A stretch of DNA of 33,738 bases from Chara braunii (taxonomy: Eukaryota > Streptophyta > Charophyceae > Charales > Characeae). Both the position numbers and the translations under genes were made by a program. Location of the stretch: the NCBI GenBank assembly GCA_003427395.1, contig BFEA01000007.1:330556-364293 (forward strand). Direction: 5' to 3'. Below the pieces are notes generated by a model that worked only from the letters and a program-made list of their open reading frames with translations, was not told the DNA's origin and did not search any database. This document shows, one piece after another, positions 1 to 10,082 of this stretch; within the stretch, counting starts at the first letter, position 1, and the number at the start of each line of letters is the position of its first letter.

Positions 1-43
1 GTAGGGAGGGAGGGAGGGAGGGAGGGAGGGAGAGAGGGAGGGA
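1..43. repeat. (GGGA)n microsatellite
   Basis: Nearly uninterrupted GGGA/GGAG units at the window edge with one GAGA interruption. The array probably continues outside the window. Confidence 0.9.
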
Positions 44-577
44 ATGAAACATGGGCTTGTGGGGGGTCGTGAAGGGAGGGATAAAGTAAATCACTCACCG
101 TGCGGTGAAGTGGTGAACGGAACTGGAAATCTACTGAGAAATTCACCAAACAAGATGATGGAGTTGGGCCAGGTCGAAATTCCCACACGTTGTCCAGGTA
201 GACGAAAAGATTGCTCTGTGAAACAACCGTCTGCAATCGGCACATACCCAATCAGGAAGAAACGACACGGTCAATCCGCAAGCAACCAAAGGAGCAATGG
301 AGGGAGGGGGAGAGGGTGGGTAGATCTGAAACAAGTCGCTTGAAGCATATATTAGTAAACATTGAGCAGGTAATGTTCGGCAAAACAACTGCCTGCTATT
401 AGGCTGGAAAACAACGGGCCAGGCCAACAACGGGCCAGCGTTTCCTCTGAACTCAGGACAGCTGACTTCTATCTACGTTGACAAAGATACTAGACAACCT
501 CAACAATGTCTCTTCAAACAGCATCGTCTTGCAAGACACCTTAGACAAGTCCTCTGCTCAGCGCTAGTGACTAAAGA
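44..577. other. no recognisable feature
   Basis: Mixed-composition DNA. Short overlapping reading frames exist on both strands, but none shows a domain, splice logic or a composition that suggests coding. Confidence 0.5.
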
Positions 578-709
578 CTATTCAGTAACTCTTCAGTAAC
601 TCTTCAGTAACTATTCGGTAACTCTTCAGTAACTCTTCAGTAACTCTTTGGTGACTCTTTGGTGACTCGTTGGTGACATTTCAGTAACTCTTTGGTAACC
701 GTTTGACGA
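578..709. repeat. 11-bp minisatellite
   Basis: About twelve tandem 11-bp units of the type CTCTTCAGTAA, grading into CTCTTTGGTGA variants to the right. The unit boundaries are regular (12 x 11 = 132 bp), and the gradual variant shift suggests expansion from one side. Confidence 0.85.
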
Positions 710-879
710 CTTCCGCGTGCTGCTTTCAGGCATGACCTATCACTCGACCCTTCGATGACTAGTTGGTGGCTCTTCGGGGACTCGTTACACAGACTTCTTG
801 TTTACATTGCATTTTATGGACTGCGAGACTCCTGACACACAGATTAGACTATGGTTTTCCCTGACACACAACAGAGGTC

Positions 880-1092
880 TTATTGAAGGCTCGGGTGAAG
901 GTTTGGGTGCCTAGTTCAGGTGTACGTTCGGGTGTAGGTTCGGGTAAAGATGGGTGAAGGTTCGCGGGTGAAGGTTCGGGTGAAGGTTCGGGGGTGAAGG
1001 TTCGGAAATGTAGGTTGGAATTAAGGTTCGGGAGTGACGGTTTTCCGGGTAAGGTGTGCGGGTAAGGTTCAGGTGAGGTTCGGGTGAGACTC
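880..1092. repeat. degenerate GGTTCGGGTGAA minisatellite
   Basis: Irregular 11-15 bp units built on GGTTCGGGTGAA, with indels between units. It reads as a proline-rich frame on the minus strand, which I regard as a by-product of the repeat. The unit is not a telomere-type repeat. Confidence 0.8.
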
Positions 1093-1161
1093 GTGGAAGG
1101 AAGCACTGCAACCAATTCTCAAACAGTTGCAGTCACTGTGCTCAAGGGTTGGGCAGCGCCA

Positions 1162-1430
1162 GGAATGTCACTGCCAATGTGGTCCCCACAGGCTAGGAGC
1201 ACACAGGCACAGCGACCCGCAGGTTGTATAGGCCCACTGAGGCTCCAGCCCCTGTATATATATATCGTCACAAACAGAAATGCCCGGTAACCGTAGGCAG
1301 AGAGAGAGAAGAGGATATATATATAGATATATATACTGGAATGTCACTGCCAATGTGGTCCCCACAGGCTAGGAGCACACAGGCACAGCGACCCGCATGT
1401 TGTATAGGCCCACTGAGGCTCCAGCCCCTG
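1162..1430. repeat. 93-bp direct duplication (1162-1254 and 1338-1430)
   Basis: Two copies of a 93-bp segment 176 bp apart, differing at one base (CCCGCAGGTTG versus CCCGCATGTTG). The spacer holds a TATA-rich stretch and a CGTAGGCAGAGAGAG segment that is related to the inverted repeat at 3606-3692/4478-4567. Confidence 0.9.
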
Positions 1431-1530
1431 CATATATCGTCACACTGTAAATCAGAGCGCGAAGGCGGAAAAAAGCAAAACAAGGAAAGGAAAAGAAGGA
1501 AGGAAAGTCTTACCTGTTCATCACCTCTTA

Positions 1531-1620
1531 CGTACAAGGCCAGCCACGTGGATGGCAGGTTGAGCGCTGGCTGCCCCCATCCCCGTGTGTCACAAGGACC
1601 CACTTGCACGCAGCCAAAAG
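1531..1620 (+). repeat. interspersed repeat D, copy 1
   Basis: This segment runs from CGTACAAGGC through GCTGCCCCCATCCCCG to CACTTGCACGCAGCC. Related copies occur at 3081-3170, 3786-3910 and 4383-4472. The family carries a TACAAGGCC...CCCCGTGTGTC core and is usually preceded by a TATCGTCACA...CAGAGCGC segment. No coding content is recognised. Confidence 0.75.
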
Positions 1621-1800
1621 GCAAAAAAGAGGTAAAGAAAAGGAGGAGGAAACCAAACCTGACAGGGAAAGAAAGATAATCCAATTGTCACAAAGCAAAT
1701 AACACATCCCACAGATCAACATTTTTTAATTTTTTTTTCTTTTTTTCTTATTTTCTTTTTTTTTCTTTTTCTCTTTTTCTTTTCTTCTTTTTTTCTTTAC

Positions 1801-1931
1801 CTGTCCCCACCTCAGCAGATAGGACAGCTACGGTGAGAATGATGTGGATGTTCACAAGGATGCCCAAGGAGAGCTGCGCCAGCACAGCATTCAGCAGGAC
1901 GGCTAGCACGAACCATCCCATCAAAACAGTC
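1801..1931 (-). CDS. possible exon encoding hydrophobic segments (unassigned)
   Basis: On the minus strand this segment is bounded by an acceptor-like CTCTGTCAG and a donor-like CAG/GTAAAG. One frame, open across it, reads as two strongly hydrophobic stretches around AQLSLGILVNI and IILTVAVLSAEVG. It lies on the same strand as the COQ10-like exon but does not resemble the COQ10 C-terminal half. It could equally be chance openness. I assign no function. Confidence 0.15.
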
Positions 1932-1957
1932 CTGACAGAGGACATTTTGTCCACATG

Positions 1958-2404
1958 TCAAAAAACAGCAGGACGTTCATCACAGTGCGGCATCATACAG
2001 TTCTGATAGCGTCCTTGGGCACAAAAGGGACAATGTATATCTGGGTGATAGGGATGTGTACAATGAGGAAATGTTGGACACCCTTCAGTACAGACGGCGG
2101 CAGTCGCAATAGATTGATAATGGCTATGGCATCGATAATGCATTACACAGCCAAGGCGCACCGCGTCTCTGTTCCGACAGGTGTCACATGAGAGTCGGTC
2201 AATAATCCAGAATAAAGTATGATTCGACAATGCTCGCAAAAATTCATTCACGTCGAAAATGACCTGACTCATTGTCCCACCATCCCAGAGTTCCCACTGG
2301 GCAGCTGCACTAATGAGTGCCATATAATGCCCGGGTCTGTGTAAAATACAGGCAGAAATATGAGGATGGTTATTGAGGTCATCGCCTGGCGTCGCATGAT
2401 GCAT
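1958..2404 (-). CDS. open reading frame of 148 codons, unassigned
   Basis: This is an unusually long open frame for a stretch that is not low-complexity. Its first part includes PGHYMALISAAAQWELWDGG, loosely reminiscent of the GHY...W...D pattern around the catalytic histidine of ubiquitin-specific proteases. The second part is rich in Cys and His (CDTC, CPFC, CTHPYH). The frame follows an acceptor-like TTTTACACAG just before PGHY. The resemblance is too short to name a family. The phase does not fit direct splicing from the COQ10-like exon upstream, so it is not shown to belong to that gene. Confidence 0.2.
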   Translation of the reverse strand: MHHATPGDDLNNHPHISACILHRPGHYMALISAAAQWELWDGGTMSQVIFDVNEFLRALSNHTLFWIIDRLSCDTCRNRDAVRLGCVMHYRCHSHYQSIATAAVCTEGCPTFPHCTHPYHPDIHCPFCAQGRYQNCMMPHCDERPAVF

Positions 2405-2519
2405 AAGAAGGTCCCACAGGATTTGATCTCTTGATCTGGTTCTTATGTATTCACAGTTTCACGTGTGTAACATGCAGTGGGAACCAGTCGGGACTGATCC
2501 AGGCTGTGCACAACCTTAC

Positions 2520-2715
2520 CTTCACCAAAGTTGGCCTCCGTATGGTCACATGCGAGACATAGCGTTCAGTGAAGAGCTTAAAACCAATCTCCAGCTCGGC
2601 TTCGAACTCGCCTTCACCTTTACGCCAAAGAACTTTCGAACTCTGACACCAGGGCACAAAGTCCTCGTACAGATCGACGGCTGCAACGACTGCAAATAAT
2701 TGTTCCGGAGAGTAC
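2520..2715 (-). CDS. COQ10: internal exon of a COQ10-like START-domain protein
   Basis: The minus strand has a clean exon: an acceptor TTATGCAG before 2715, then 196 bases, then AAG/GTAAGG with the donor at 2519-2514. After one base of a split codon it gives 65 codons starting YSPEQLFAVVAAVDLYEDFV, followed by PWCQ and later EAELEIGFK and RYVSHVT. This is the N-terminal half of the COQ10 polyketide-cyclase/START fold; EDFVPWC is the family's signature segment. Family knowledge: COQ10 is a mitochondrial inner-membrane protein that binds coenzyme Q and is needed for respiration and efficient Q synthesis. The exon for the C-terminal half, expected at lower coordinates, and the N-terminal targeting exon, expected at higher coordinates, are not visible. 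They may lie beyond long repeat-filled introns, or this may be a lone fragment. The intact frame and both splice sites favour a live gene. Confidence 0.85.
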
Positions 2716-3080
2716 CTGCATAAGTAACCCAACATGTGGAGGGGGAAAAAGAGCAGAAACTTCACAACACTACTAAATAAATAAATACTGGACATTATTT
2801 CATTATGATATTTATTTTATTTATTTATATATTGTCACAGAACTATTGACTAAGAGCGTAAGCACGTGAAGTAGAAGAAGAAATAAGATGAGCGAAGAAA
2901 AGAAAAATGAAACGACAGACAGGCAAAGAGACAGACAAACTAGAATGACACAAAACAGTGTCTTCTTCTTCTTTGTTGTATTAGTGTATTCTTATTTCTT
3001 TCAGTGTTTTATAATTTTTTTACACACGTTGAAATCATTCAGTCTCTCAGTCTTCTTAACAACTCCTCCACCGTGCCTCT

Positions 3081-3170
3081 AACGTACAAGGCTCGCCACT
3101 TCGATGAAGTTGAGCGCGAGCTGCGCCCATCCCCATATGCCGTGACAGCCCACTTGCACGCTATGGGAAA
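3081..3170 (+). repeat. interspersed repeat D, copy 2 (diverged)
   Basis: AACGTACAAGGCTCGCCAC through CACTTGCACGC. It aligns with the other D copies but with many substitutions (GATGAAGTTGAGCGCGAGC). Confidence 0.65.
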
Positions 3171-3263
3171 GAGGCAGAGTGAAGGAAGAGGTGTTAAACA
3201 CAAGGAAGAGAAGAGCAGAAAAGGAAAATCGATAGGCAGAGGGAGAAAAAATAAAAAAAAGGT

Positions 3264-3558
3264 GACACAAACGTCTTCTTTCTTTTACTGCATTCTTCTT
3301 TCTTTCACAGTTTTGCAGCTTTGGTGACGAGTCTACCACGTTCGCTTTTCAGCGCACCTGCACTTCCTTCTTCACTTTTTATTCTCATTATCACCCTTCG
3401 GACTTTTTCTTTGAGGGTGTTAGAGTGCAGGGTACAAACAAAATAAAATGACACAAACTTATGTTCTTCTTTTACTGCATTCTTCACTGTTTTGCAGTTT
3501 TAGTGAAGGGGTTCCCACCTTTGCACATTCTTGTAAACTCTTTTCAGCGCACCTGCAC
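3264..3558. repeat. direct repeat of about 100 bp (3264-3363 and 3450-3558)
   Basis: Both copies run from GACACAAAC through a CTTTTACTGCATTCTT segment and CAGTTTTGCAG to TTTTCAGCGCACCTGCAC. They have diverged and differ by small indels. A truncated start of the same unit may lie at 2948-2990. Confidence 0.75.
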
Positions 3559-3785
3559 ACTTTTGTAATATACATATAGATCGTCAAACAGAACTGCCAT
3601 ATATAACTCTGACGAAACAGTTTGTCACAGCCCCTCGTTTGTTGTCCGCTACTCCCTCTCTGCCTACGGTTTACCGCCCAGCTCTGTTTGACTATGTATA
3701 TCGTCACATAGATATCAGAGCGCAAAAGCGAAAAAAACAAACAAAGGGAACAAAAAAATATCAATTCATTTTTCATCTTCTTCCT

Positions 3786-3910
3786 TACAACTCCCCCTGT
3801 TCAGAACCTCTTGCGTACAAGGCCGCCCACGTGGATGTAGGTTGAGCGGCAGCTGCCCCCACCCCCGTGTGTCATATCGACCCACTTGCACACAGCCAAA
3901 AGGCAAAGAG
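3786..3910 (+). repeat. interspersed repeat D, copy 3
   Basis: TTACAACTCCCCCTGTTCAG through CCCCGTGTGTCATATCGACC and CACTTGCACACAGCC. It is close to copy 4 at 4383-4472; both are preceded by TATCGTCACATAGATATCAG-like sequence. Confidence 0.8.
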
Positions 3911-3971
3911 GCAAAGAAGAGAGGAAGGGAACAGCCAAATAACACAGAACAGGGGGCATCAAAACAGATCC

Positions 3972-4202
3972 CAGATGACAAGTCCCCCATGCAAGCACCG
4001 CCCCTGCACCACAGGCCAAAGGACGGGACAAGACCAACCAGGATGTCAAAACATTCTTGTCTGCAAAAAAAATCAAAAAAAGCTCCGGTTCACAGTGTGG
4101 CAAGCAAAGAGAAAGAGAAGACAATCCCGGATGACGATTCCCACATACAAGCACCGCCCCGCGCTCAAAAGGCCGAACACCGGGAAACAACCAACCAGGA
4201 TG
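3972..4202. repeat. diverged direct repeat (3972-4045 and 4128-4202)
   Basis: Both units share GGATGAC...TCCC.CATACAAGCACCGCCCC, then AAGGCC.AA...AACCAACCAGGATG. Spacing is about 156 bp. Confidence 0.75.
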
Positions 4203-4382
4203 CCCAATATACAGAATCGAAGCAGACAAGATTCACAAAACAAACATTCTACCATATCCATAGTAAAAAGACGGAACCATTCAGTAGGCCCGCAAAACGC
4301 AATATCGTCACATGAATATCAGAGCACAAAGACGAAAAAAAGAAGAGATTAAGAAAAAATAATTCGTTTTTTTATCTTCTTT

Positions 4383-4472
4383 CTTACAACTCCCCCTGTT
4401 CAGAACCTCTTGCGTACAAGGCCGCCAACGTGGATGTAGGTTGAGCGGCGGCTGCCCCCACCCCCGTGTGTC
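4383..4472 (+). repeat. interspersed repeat D, copy 4
   Basis: CTTACAACTCCCCCTGTTCA through GCTGCCCCCACCCCCGTGTG. It is nearly identical to copy 3 over its length and then runs directly into the right arm of the inverted repeat. Confidence 0.8.
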
Positions 4473-4567
4473 CTATCGTCAAACAGAACTGGCCGGTAAA
4501 CCGTAGGCAGAGAGGGAGAAGAGGAGGACAACAAACGAGGGGGAGTGACAAACTGTTTCGTCGGAGT

Positions 4568-4912
4568 TTCACCTACTGACTCATCGGGAAGCTGAACCCC
4601 TCAACAGTCTGCAGAGTCCCCTAACTGATTGCACTGTAAGTGATAATCCGCGTTTACCCCGGTTGTGGTTAAGCTTCGTATTTGTATTAGTCGTAATTAA
4701 GACTAGATTCAGAAAGATTAGAGGTTTTTAAGGCCAATTAAGAAGGATTAAGTTCAGATTAGTGTCTCCTGCTCTGAATTTAGTCATCTAGAGCCCACTC
4801 TGATTGAGTTTCTGCAAGGTCTCGGTGAGAGTAAATTTCATGTTTATTATTATTAATTTACCATATATTTTCTTTTTTTTCTTTTTTTTTCTTATTACTT
4901 GCTGTAGCAGCT
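4568..4912. other. no recognisable feature
   Basis: AT-rich intergenic or intronic DNA. It ends in a T-rich tract near 4870-4893. Confidence 0.5.
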
Positions 4913-4916
4913 GTAC

Positions 4917-5176
4917 AATATACGCCAAAAGAAAAAAATCCTGACTTTGTATACCTTCAAAACACTACAAAAAGCTCCATTTGTATAAATACATAGTTCA
5001 ATGATATCTGTTATATTATCTTCATTTATTATACAAAAATTACTTTCCTTTCACATATATTACTATTATGCTTTTCCTTATTATATGTTGTATATAGTAT
5101 ATACACCCAAAAAACGTTTCCTGACTTTGTATACCTTCACAACACTACTAAAAGCTCCCATTTGTATAAATACATA
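4917..5176. repeat. direct repeat of about 80 bp (4917-4995 and 5097-5176)
   Basis: Both copies contain CTGACTTTGTATACCTTCA followed by ACACTAC.AAAAGCTCC and TTTGTATAAATACATA, 180 bp apart. The block is AT-rich, with no visible coding or element ends. Confidence 0.85.
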
Positions 5177-5654
5177 TTATAAATTATTTTAACCTCTCTA
5201 TATACCAAAAATTCCCTTCCTTTGTTCTAACAATTTAGAGAAAAAAGTTGAAAAAACAAAAGCTTCTTCTCTTTTCCAGCATAGCAACCTGGCAAGCTAC
5301 ACTCGCCATTCTTTTTTTTTGTCTTTTTTTTCACATTTCGTGAACGGTTTTATTTTTTTCTCCCCACATTTTGTGAGGGGTTTCTCCGAGGCCCTTCAGC
5401 TACATATCATCATCAAATAGAAGCATATACAAAAAACAAACAAAAATAAAAAATGACTGGGCATCCATTCGACTGAATGATAGACTCTGCAAACGGGATT
5501 GTTGCGATATCGCAGTCAGGACCCAATTAATCAATTAATTCATCGCCTCAGCAAAAATTGCTGCAAAACCATCAATAATAAATCAAGTAGGTAGCGATTC
5601 AACCGCTAAGAAAACACTAGAGGGCCCTGTCCTGCTCATAGGACTGGACGATAA
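5177..5654. other. no recognisable feature
   Basis: AT-rich DNA with T-tracts near 5311-5330. No repeat partner was found in the window. Confidence 0.45.
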
Positions 5655-6289
5655 CACCGATGATTGGTTGATTTGATTGATTGATTGGATGACTGGTTGA
5701 TTGGTTGATTAATATCTTGGTTTGTTCGTCGATCGATGTTAACTAAGGAGTTCGCTGATTAACTGATTGATTGGTTGGTTGATCAATAGATTGTGTCGGT
5801 CGCTCGACTTGATTGATTGACTGATCGATCGACTGACTGACTGACTGATTGGTTGATTGATTGCTAGTTTGATTGATTTTGATTGATAGGCTAATTATAA
5901 TTGACTGATCAATTTTAATTGATTGGTTGATTGACTGGTTTTTATTTCAATTGATGGATTGATTGACTGATTGATTTCAACTGATTGGTTGATTGATTTG
6001 ATTGATCGATTTCAATTTGATTAATTGCTTTCAATTTGATTGATTAATTCATTTCAATCGAGTGATTGATTTTGATTTGATTGATTTCAATTGATTGACA
6101 GATTGATTGATTTCACTCCATTTCAATCGACTGATTGATTTTGATTTCAATTGATTGACTGATTCATTGATTGATTTCAATTGATTGACTGATTCATTGA
6201 TTGATTTCAATTGATTGACTGATTGATGGTAATTTCAATTGATTGACTGATGGATTGATTTCAATTGTTTGATCGATTGATTGATTCCA

Positions 6290-6332
<43 letters not shown>

Positions 6333-6360
6333 TGAATTGCTTATTGATGGATTCATTGAT
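5655..6360 (+). repeat. degenerate (GATT)n satellite with higher-order units
   Basis: About 700 bp of TGAT/GATT tetranucleotides interrupted by TTCAATT and GACTGATT variants. At 6145-6235 a 30-bp higher-order unit (TTGATTTCAATTGATTGACT plus GATTCATTGA) repeats about three times. A pure (GATT) run lies near 6290-6330. Confidence 0.9.
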
Positions 6361-6654
6361 TGTTGTCGTTGATTGGTAGAGCTCATGGAACTACCCAACG
6401 GGTATATGCAACGGATGATTGTTCGATTGCATCCGCCCGTCCACTGCCTGAATCACACTCTCATTTCCTTTTAATATGGACCATCTGATCCAGAATGATT
6501 CACAAGATGGAACACTCGAATTGCATTGTGCAAATGGGGAACATCCGCTCGTTCACGAGAGATTTCAATTTTACAAAGATCACTCCACTTCTCGGCAACC
6601 TGCCGTAAATCTCCCGCCAAAAGACAAATCAATATACCCACCCATGCCATCGTC
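6361..6654. other. non-repetitive spacer between satellite halves
   Basis: About 290 bp of ordinary-composition DNA separating the GATT array from the AATC array. A plus-strand frame opens at 6476 and runs into the satellite, giving a run of Ile-Asn-Gln-Ser. I do not consider it a gene. Confidence 0.5.
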
Positions 6655-7205
<551 letters not shown>

Positions 7206-7304
7206 CTAGCGCCCAATGCAATGCCTGCGAATCCGCCGTCGGTCAACCGATCAATAATCACTCAATAACCAATCAATCTCGGCCGATCAATTGATTTGAC
7301 ATAG

Positions 7305-7375
7305 AAAGTTGCAGTGCGAAGATAGGCTTGACCTAATTATTATAGAAACAACATTATCTTCGCACTGCAATCTTT
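7305..7375. repeat. small hairpin (foldback), 30-nt loop
   Basis: The left arm AAAGTTGCAGTGCGAAGATA (7305-7324) pairs with 7355-7375 (TATCTTCGCACTGCAA then TCTTTT) over about 17 uninterrupted pairs. Its ends resemble those of the hairpins at 21105-21149 and 21468-21622 (AAAGTG... and ...CACTTT). Confidence 0.8.
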
Positions 7376-7404
7376 TGTGTGCCTAAGCACATATTCGCAA
7401 CAGT

Positions 7405-7721
7405 ACTTCATAAGAGTGAATCTGGCCATAATTGTGCACAAATCCACCCCAGAAACTCATAGTGTGGGTACCCCCTAAGACCATAAAAACCAGCAAATGC
7501 CGCCCCCCCCCCCCCCCCCCCCCNCCNCCNCCACACACACACACACACATTTACAGCTATGTACATATTTATAAGACATGGAGGGGGAGGAGGCAACGTA
7601 GAATTGACAGGAGCGATGAAAACAGGAAGGGAAAGCAAGAACTCGAAGTTCAAGTGTTATGAAAACGTAGAGATAATCAAACTTCATAGACTGAATCTGG
7701 CCATAATTGTGCACAAATCCA
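7405..7721. repeat. 41-bp direct repeat (7405-7446 and 7681-7721)
   Basis: ACTTCATA then GAATCTGGCCATAATTGTGC and ACAAATCCA occur twice, 276 bp apart, near-identical. They flank the C/CA tract and about 130 bp of other sequence, and may be a long duplication around an insertion. Confidence 0.85.
7502..7550. repeat. poly-C/(CA)n tract with ambiguous bases
   Basis: A run of about 22 C, interrupted by single N at 7524, 7527 and 7530, followed by (CA)n. Length and composition are unresolved. Confidence 0.9.
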
Positions 7722-7837
7722 TCGGTTATAACCATGATAATGATTGTGATGGCGAAAAGAAAGAACGGCGATGATGATGATAATTAAAACCATGCAGAGA
7801 CACAGGAAGAAAATATTCAGAACGATGAGACGACGCC

Positions 7838-8295
7838 GACGGAGAAGAAGAAGAAGGGGGTGAATAGGAACAAGAAGAAGTCGGTGAAGAAGAAGAAGAA
7901 GAAGAAGAAGAAGAAGAAAAAGAGGAAGAAAGGGGTGAAAGGAGGAGGAGGGGGAGGGCTAAGACGACGACGAGGAGGAAGGGGTAGAGTGCGCCGAGGA
8001 GCACAAGAAGAAGAAGAAGAAGAAGGACAGGGAGCAGGGAGGAAGACAAGGACGAGTAAGAGGAGGAGGAGGAGGAGGAGGAGGAGGAGGGAGGACGAAA
8101 GCGAAGAAGAACGGATGGGAAGAAAGGGGTAAAGAAAAAGGAGGAGGAGGAGGAGGGCGGCGACGCCGACGATGAGGAAGGGGTGGAGGACGAGGAGGGG
8201 CACAAGAAAAGGAGGACGGGGAGCCGGCAGGAGGAAGAGGAAGACGAAGAGGAAGAGGAGGAGGAGGAGGAGGAGGTGGGGGGACGAAAAGGAAG
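7838..8295 (+). repeat. polypurine GAA/GGA tract
   Basis: About 450 bp almost entirely of A and G on the plus strand, made of GAAGAA and GGAGGA blocks with GACGAC interruptions. All six frames across it give long spurious Lys/Arg/Glu/Ser/Pro-rich frames. Such tracts can adopt triplex structure. Confidence 0.9.
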
Positions 8296-8874
8296 CAGAA
8301 CCGATGGTCAAGGGCAACTAAATTCCAGCAATGAAACAGGCCAACGTACCCTACGAGTCGCTCCTCCTTGTGACGTCTCGATACATCCTTGTCTTCATCT
8401 CCATCGCCGACACTGAGAAAGGACCGTCGTTGACTGGACAATGCCGATGGAAGAAAGGATGGGTCCAATACCGATGAAGCTCTATCCACTCTACCACTGA
8501 ATTTTGACGAGCAAACGTCAAAACCACCCACCACTCTCTCAACCCTTTCCCCAGCAGCCACCATAGCTGCCCTGCTGCCAACACCAACCACCGCAGACCG
8601 CTCACTGCGACACCGACAGGAACTGAAAGGAGGACGTTTTGCTGTGTTCCCACCTGCCGGCGGTAGTCCTCTGCTCTTCATCCAATTCGTCATCCTCCCC
8701 GCATACAATTCCGCTGTGGGAATGGCTTGTCCTCCTGTCGCCATCGCCAATGAGCTGCGATACACCGTCTTCTTCATCTCCATCTCCTCTCCTACATGAT
8801 TGACGGCCCGCCATCGCTGCAGCAATCTCCGAACCACCGGTTTCGATATCAACCGACGATGCTGCGCCATCGAC

Positions 8875-8875
<1 letters not shown>
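8296..8875. other. no recognisable gene
   Basis: GC-moderate DNA. A 303-codon minus-strand frame (7959-8870) crosses it, but half of that frame is the polypurine tract and the rest shows no recognised domain. I do not call it a gene. Confidence 0.5.

Positions 8876-8941
<66 letters not shown>
8876..8941. repeat. (CT)n microsatellite
   Basis: About 32 uninterrupted CT units. Confidence 0.97.
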
Positions 8942-8943
<2 letters not shown>

Positions 8944-9213
8944 CGATCTATCCGCTGATATAGAGGTTTGTGTCTCAGAGTATATGATCAGCCAATCAAT
9001 CCACTTGACTCAATAATCAATCCAACAATCCGACTCTCTGTACACATGCGAAAATGTACGCATTTAAATATATGTACATATACAAAGTCGCACAACATGT
9101 AGGCCTGGATGCTTAATGTGGTGCTGCTGCGCATCAGAGAGGCAGAACCGGCTCAGATCCCGACCGACCCACAACCACCTCTGCTGCTTCTCCAACCATT
9201 GGCGTTGATGAGC

Positions 9214-9248
9214 GAGAGAACGAGAGAGAGAGAGAGAGAGAGAGAGAC
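9214..9248. repeat. (GA)n microsatellite
   Basis: GAGA run of about 13 units preceded by GAGAGAACGAGAG. Confidence 0.9.
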
Positions 9249-9320
9249 GACAGCTGCTCCACCGTGCCCCGGTCTCCACGACCCGAATCGATAGCCGCAG
9301 CACCAGTCAATCCTTCGCCA

Positions 9321-9597
9321 GTGATGGCGATGGCGATGACGATCACAACAGCGATGGCGATGGCGATGGCGATGGCGATCACTACAGCGATGGCGATGGC
9401 GATCACTACAACGATGGCGATGGCGACGATGGCAGTGGCAGTGGCAGTGCCAATGTCGATGGCGATGGCGATGGCGGTCACTACGGCGATGGCGATGGCG
9501 ATGGCGATGGCGAGGCCAATGATGATGGCGGCGATGGCGATGGCGACGGAGGCGATGGCAATGACAACCGCTGGCGATGGCGACTGTGACGACGATC
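9321..9597 (+). repeat. (GGCGAT)n hexanucleotide minisatellite
   Basis: GATGGC units interrupted at intervals by ATCACTACA/ATCACAACA blocks and GGCAGTGGCAGT. The 6-bp period keeps all frames open (Met-Ala or Asp-Gly dipeptides), which explains the 138-codon plus frame starting at 9264. There is no further evidence of coding. Confidence 0.92.
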
Positions 9598-9707
9598 GGG
9601 ATGCAATCCCTTTACCTGGGTATGGCCGCGACGTCTATCATCGGGAGACCTATGCATCCCCCCTGGTCAATCTCGGATAGCAGTAAGATGAAAGAAAGAG
9701 CCTCCCT

Positions 9708-9900
9708 ACAGCGCCTCGTCGCTACACGTGGCAATCTTAGAAACGCCCCCTTTCACTACACATGGCAGATTTATACAACACCTCGTCGCTAGACGTTGAC
9801 AAGATGCAGCGCCTCGTCGTTACACGTGGCGACGACAGTGCCTGTCAGTACCGTGCTATCAGTACTGAACCCACAGAGCATCGTTGATCCACGTGGCAAC
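9708..9900 (+). repeat. degenerate repeat of CCTCGTCGCTACACGTGGC
   Basis: The core recurs at about 9714, 9781 and 9810, with weaker copies (ACTACACATGGC, GATCCACGTGGC) at about 9755 and 9884. The CACGTG E-box/G-box hexamer is part of the unit. Confidence 0.65.
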
Positions 9901-9988
9901 ACGCAGTGGCAATCCCGATCGTGATCGCGATACCCTCCCATCCAGCGTAGACGCCCTGTCCGCTTCAAAACGCTAACGCTTCACAATT

Positions 9989-10082
9989 CCATTGCGTGTG
10001 TCAGAGTTCCCACGACGAAGCGACCGGTCGCAAGTCCATTGCGTGTGTCAGAGTTCCCACGATGAAACGACCGGTCGCACAG
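9989..10082 (+). repeat. two tandem 47-bp units
   Basis: CCATTGCGTGTGTCAGAGTT then CCCACGAYGAARCGACCGGT, repeated at 9989 and 10036 with few mismatches. Confidence 0.9.

Larger units (their letters stand above)
3606..4567. repeat. inverted repeat, arms 3606-3692 and 4478-4567
   Basis: The arms are reverse complements over about 87-90 bp, sharing the blocks GACGAAACAGTTTGTCAC, CCCTCGTTTGTTGTCC and CTCTCTGCCTACGGTTTACC, with a few indels. The intervening 785 bp contains D repeat copies and the duplicated 3972-4202 block. Confidence 0.85.

Noticed and set aside
880-1092. Possible telomeric repeat
   Set aside because: The GGTTCGGGTGAA units vary in length and do not match TTTAGGG or TTAGGG types.
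7959-8870. 303-codon minus-strand open frame
   Set aside because: About half is the polypurine tract read as Pro/Ser/Phe runs. The rest has no recognised domain and no splice or composition support.
9264-9680. 138-codon plus-strand frame of Met-Ala repeats
   Set aside because: The GGCGAT repeat has a 6-bp period, so it stays open in every frame. There is no non-repeat coding evidence.
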